Position numbers and translations under genes: made by a program. From positions 1-64,000 of the forward strand of contig NZ_QNQP01000010.1 in assembly GCF_003316635.1 (NCBI RefSeq): a stretch of DNA of 64,000 bases. The letters are read 5' to 3'. This stretch comes from Roseovarius dicentrarchi (GTDB lineage Bacteria > Pseudomonadota > Alphaproteobacteria > Rhodobacterales > Rhodobacteraceae). Position 1 is the first letter of the stretch. The number at the start of each line of letters is the position of its first letter. The notes under the pieces are model-generated. The model was not told the DNA's origin. It saw only the letters and a program-made list of their open reading frames with translations, and made no database searches. Below, piece after piece: positions 60,953-64,000 of this stretch.

Positions 60953-63391
60953 ATGACCCCGGACCTGCCGATCACCGCCGTATTGCCCGCGCTGATGGAT
61001 GCCCTGCGCACCCGTGGCCGCGCCGTTCTGCAAGCGCCGCCGGGCGCGGGCAAAACCACGCTGGTGCCGCTGGCCCTGCGGGAGGCCGCGCTGGCGCCGG
61101 GCCGCATCGTCATGCTGGAGCCGCGCCGCCTGGCCGCCCGCGCCGCGGCCGAGCGTATGGCCGAGACGCTGGGCGAGCCGGTGGGGCAGACCGTCGGCTA
61201 CCGTGTGCGCGGCGAGGCGAAGGTGTCAAAAGCGACCCGGATCGAGGTGGTCACGACCGGCATACTGACCCGCCGCATTCAGTCGGACCCGGAGCTGGCG
61301 GGCATCGGCGCGGTGATATTCGACGAATTTCACGAGCGCAGCCTTGATAGTGATCTGGGGCTTGCGCTGTGCCTTGAGATTGCGGGCGCGCTGCGGCCCG
61401 ATCTGATGCTGCTGGCGATGTCGGCCACGCTGGACGCGGCGCCGGTGGCGGCGCTGATGGGGGATGCACCGCTGATCACATCCCAAGGGCGCGCCTACCC
61501 CGTCGAAACCCGCTGGCTGGACCGCCCCCTGCCAAAAGCCCAGCGATTCGAGGCGGCGCTGGCCGATCTGACCTGTACCGCGCTGGAGCAGACAACCGGC
61601 GGCGTGCTGATATTTCTGCCCGGTGAGGGCGAAATCCGGCGGCTGGAGGGGCTGCTGGCGCCGCGCGTGCCGCCCGGCTGCGTGATGCGCCCCCTGTTTG
61701 GCGCGATGGATTTTGCCGCCCAGCGCGCGGCCATCGCGCCCGAGGCATCGGCGCGCAAGATCGTGCTGGCCACCTCCATCGCCGAAACCTCGCTGACGAT
61801 CGAGGGCATCCGCACCGTGGTGGATGGCGGCCGGGCCCGGCGCGCGCGGTTCGATCCGGCCTCGGGCATGGCGCGGCTGGTGACAGAGCCGGTCAGCCGC
61901 GCCGAGGCAACACAGCGACAGGGCCGCGCGGGCCGGGTTGCGCCCGGCACCTGCTACCGTCTGTGGACCCGCGGCGAGGAGGGCGCGCTGCCCGCCTTTC
62001 CCCCGGCGGAAATCGAGGCGGCGGATCTGGCGCCGCTGGCGCTGGAGCTGGCGCAGTGGGGCGCGGCGCCCGATCAGATCCCGCTGCTGACCCAGCCCAA
62101 TCCCGGCAGCTACGGCGAGGCGCAGGCGCTGCTGGCGATGCTGGGTGCGCTGGACACGGCGGGACACATCACCGCCCATGGCCGCGCGCTGGCCGCCCTG
62201 CCCCTGCATCCGCGTCTGGCGCATATGCTGGCGCTGGCGGGGCCGGACGCCGCCCCGATGGCGGCACTGCTGGCCGAGCGTGATCCGCTGCCGCGCAGCG
62301 CGCCCGCGGATCTGGCCCTGCGGCTGAAAGCGATACGCAGCCCCAAGGGCCCGCACCCCTACCCGCCCAGCCGTGCGGTGCTACAGCGGATCACGCAGGA
62401 GGCGCGGCGCCTGCGCAGTGCCGCAAAGCCCGCCGATCAAAAGTACAGCGATGCGGAAATGGCCGCGCTTGCCTACCCGGACCGCATCGGGCTGCGCCGC
62501 CCCGGCGATGCGCCGCGCTACCTGCTGTCAGGCGGCAAGGGCGCGGTGCTGGACGCCGCCGATACGCTGGCCGGCCAGCGCCTGATCGTGGTGACGGATA
62601 CGGACGGCAACCCGCGCGAGGCGCGCATCCGGCAGGCTATCACGCTCAGCGATGCCGGGCTGCGCGGCCTGTTCGCAGATCAGATCGCCTGGCACGATAT
62701 CTGCGCATGGTCGCGCCGCGAGGGCCGCGTTCTGGCGCGCCGGCAGGAACGCTTTGGCGCGCTGGTGCTGGACGACCGCCACTGGAAGGACGCGCCGGAG
62801 GACGCGATCGCGCGCGCCATGCTGGACGGCGTGCGCGAGATCGGCCTGATCTGGTCAGACGCGGCCCGCCGCTTTGCCGCGCGGGTAGCGCTGGGGCGCG
62901 CGGCGGGGATGGACCTGCCCGATATGTCGGATGCCGCGCTGATGGACACGCTGGAGGACTGGCTGCTGCCCTATCTGGCTGGCGTGACGTCGGCGCAGGA
63001 CTGGCGCCGCTTCGATATACTGGAGCCGCTGCGCGCCTTGCTGGACTGGGACGCCATGCAGGCGCTGGATGCGCTGGCGCCCGCCCGTTTTACCACCCCG
63101 CTGGGCCGGGAGATCCCCATCGACTACGCCGCCGATCCGCCGGAAATTCAGCTGCGCCTTCAGGAAATGTTCGGCCAGACCAGCCACCCGATGCTGGGCC
63201 GCACGCCGCTGCGTGTTACGCTGCTGTCGCCTGCGGGCCGGCCGCTTCAGGCAACGCAGGACATTCCCGGTTTCTGGGACAGCTCTTATGTGGATGTGCG
63301 GCGCGACATGCGCGGGCGCTACCCGCGCCACCCGTGGCCCGAAGACCCCAGGCAAGCGGACCCGACCCTGCGCGCAAAGCCGCGCAAATAA
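60953..63391 (+). CDS. hrpB: ATP-dependent helicase HrpB
   Basis: The 812-residue DExH helicase has Walker A APPGAGKTTLVPLAL, the DEFH box VIFDEFHERSLDSDL, motif III MSATLDAAPVA, motif VI QRQGRAGRVAPGTCYRLWTRG and the C-terminal HrpB domains, including MLGRTPLRVTLLSPAGRPLQ and WDSSYVDVRRDMRGRYPRHP. Its role is RNA metabolism, of uncertain detail. It begins at the base after the DUF3108 stop. Confidence 0.95.
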   Translation: MTPDLPITAVLPALMDALRTRGRAVLQAPPGAGKTTLVPLALREAALAPGRIVMLEPRRLAARAAAERMAETLGEPVGQTVGYRVRGEAKVSKATRIEVVTTGILTRRIQSDPELAGIGAVIFDEFHERSLDSDLGLALCLEIAGALRPDLMLLAMSATLDAAPVAALMGDAPLITSQGRAYPVETRWLDRPLPKAQRFEAALADLTCTALEQTTGGVLIFLPGEGEIRRLEGLLAPRVPPGCVMRPLFGAMDFAAQRAAIAPEASARKIVLATSIAETSLTIEGIRTVVDGGRARRARFDPASGMARLVTEPVSRAEATQRQGRAGRVAPGTCYRLWTRGEEGALPAFPPAEIEAADLAPLALELAQWGAAPDQIPLLTQPNPGSYGEAQALLAMLGALDTAGHITAHGRALAALPLHPRLAHMLALAGPDAAPMAALLAERDPLPRSAPADLALRLKAIRSPKGPHPYPPSRAVLQRITQEARRLRSAAKPADQKYSDAEMAALAYPDRIGLRRPGDAPRYLLSGGKGAVLDAADTLAGQRLIVVTDTDGNPREARIRQAITLSDAGLRGLFADQIAWHDICAWSRREGRVLARRQERFGALVLDDRHWKDAPEDAIARAMLDGVREIGLIWSDAARRFAARVALGRAAGMDLPDMSDAALMDTLEDWLLPYLAGVTSAQDWRRFDILEPLRALLDWDAMQALDALAPARFTTPLGREIPIDYAADPPEIQLRLQEMFGQTSHPMLGRTPLRVTLLSPAGRPLQATQDIPGFWDSSYVDVRRDMRGRYPRHPWPEDPRQADPTLRAKPRK

Positions 63392-63501
63392 CGCTGTCGC
63401 AGCGCACCGATTCGCCGCCGCTGAGTTTGCAAAGATGTCGCACCTGCGATAGATTGGCGCGTCGCATATAACAAAAACCATCAAGCGGTGAGGCAATAGA
63501 G

Positions 63502-63969
63502 ATGATCAACCCATTTAAACGGGCATGGACAGAGCTGGTGCAGCCGCTCTTGCGCCGCCCGCCCGAACATCAGGTCGCCGCATTATGCTGGCGCAAGGCG
63601 GACGGCGGCGGCATCGAGGTGCTGCTGATCACCAGCCGCGACACCGGCCGCTGGGTCATGCCCAAAGGCTGGCCGATCGAAGGGCTGACCGGCCCCGAAT
63701 CCGCCGCCCGCGAAGCGTGGGAGGAGGCCGGCGTGACCGGCGACACGCCGGCGCCCACGCCCATCGGCAGCTATGACTACGGCAAGACCCAAGAGTCCGG
63801 CTATGATCTGGCGGTTTCCGTACAGGTCTACAAGCTGCACGTCCAGCAGATGGCAGATGAGTTCCCCGAGGCCGCCGAACGCCGCCGCGCCTGGGTCAGT
63901 CCCGCCAAGGCGGCGACCATGGTGCGCGAGCCGGCGCTTCAGGATCTTTTGCGCACGCTTCGACCGTAA
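63502..63969 (+). CDS. NUDIX hydrolase (DIPP-like)
   Basis: The 155-residue protein has VMPKGWPIEGLTGPESAAR, then EAWEEAGVTG, a NUDIX box of the form RExxEEAGV with the usual E eight before REx replaced by Leu. That variation occurs in the alphaproteobacterial diphosphoinositol/DIPP-like branch. It likely cleaves a nucleotide-diphosphate or polyphosphate. The last 31 bases of the window hold nothing recognisable. Confidence 0.88.
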   Translation: MINPFKRAWTELVQPLLRRPPEHQVAALCWRKADGGGIEVLLITSRDTGRWVMPKGWPIEGLTGPESAAREAWEEAGVTGDTPAPTPIGSYDYGKTQESGYDLAVSVQVYKLHVQQMADEFPEAAERRRAWVSPAKAATMVREPALQDLLRTLRP

Positions 63970-64000
63970 AAAGGCGCAGCCGCCCGCAAAAGGCATTTTG

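Noticed and set aside
61226..62356. A 376-codon open frame antisense to hrpB
   Set aside because: Low-complexity Arg/Gln/His translation and certain hrpB on the other strand.
1..64000. tRNA, rRNA, riboswitch and CRISPR candidates
   Set aside because: No cloverleaf, no rRNA-like stretch, no regularly spaced repeats and no cobalamin riboswitch box before cobS were seen by eye; a covariance-model search could still find a small RNA.

Overview
The window is high-GC alphaproteobacterial DNA, most likely from a marine Rhodobacterales/Roseobacter-group (Paracoccaceae) member. This rests on the gene content: aerobic CobS/CobT cobaltochelatase, PhaR/PhaP/PhaC/PhaZ polyhydroxybutyrate genes, an ECF sigma factor with an RskA-like anti-sigma factor beside a fasciclin protein, MeaB, HrpB and GatB. 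Many genes also carry a short intergenic motif (CTTGGTAAAAATACCC and variants) near their 3' ends. No rRNA, tRNA or CRISPR array was seen.

Layout. 1-1486: the left end of a Mu-like prophage, with a transposase N-terminus running off the window, a Ner-like protein, a divergent repressor and five copies of a shared binding-type motif. 1487-2110: a decayed, frameshifted stretch. 2144-3949: YjdM, an LpxL-like acyltransferase and a GNAT. 3946-10325: a catabolic cluster (BKACE, class III aminotransferase, complete polar-amino-acid ABC transporter, divergent LysR). 10406-17901: SDR, YbaN, PuuD-like hydrolase, small zinc protein, PepN, lytic transglycosylase and a hypothetical. 17974-25456: gatB, thioesterase, bolA, J-domain protein, small secreted metal-type proteins, OsmC, MsrB, fasciclin, and a sigma/anti-sigma pair. 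25624-32569: cobS, cobT, aminopeptidase P, DUF427, ClC. 32694-34354: DUF4274 and two tandem TerB-like proteins. 34484-42698: an ABC transporter joined to a gamma-glutamylation (Puu-like) pathway. 43125-45145: a phage tail-gene remnant between two copies of a 12-mer. 45168-47447: DegT-type aminotransferase and LysR. 47454-52426: PHB module. 52482-63969: hydrolases, thrS, DoxX, ArsC-like, PCuAC copper chaperone, rpmB, meaB, DUF3108, hrpB, NUDIX.

How the genes work together. Two separate uptake-plus-catabolism modules stand out. The first (3946-10325) imports a cationic or polar amino compound, transaminates it and cleaves a beta-keto acid with acetyl-CoA. The second (34484-42698) imports an amine, gamma-glutamylates it with one of two glutamine-synthetase homologues, oxidises it with a FAD enzyme and removes glutamate with an amidotransferase. 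The PHB module is self-contained: phaR encodes the regulator, and CTGC-N3-GCAG palindromes of the PhaR type sit before phaP and between phaC and phaZ. PhaZ has an unusual 175-residue Ala/Pro/Lys tail resembling the DNA-binding tails of PhaF-type proteins. No single wholly new system is proven. The best candidates for new biology are the BKACE cluster, the tailed PhaZ, the Mu-like end array, the 12-mer-flanked phage remnant with its palindromic promoter, and the paired TerB genes.
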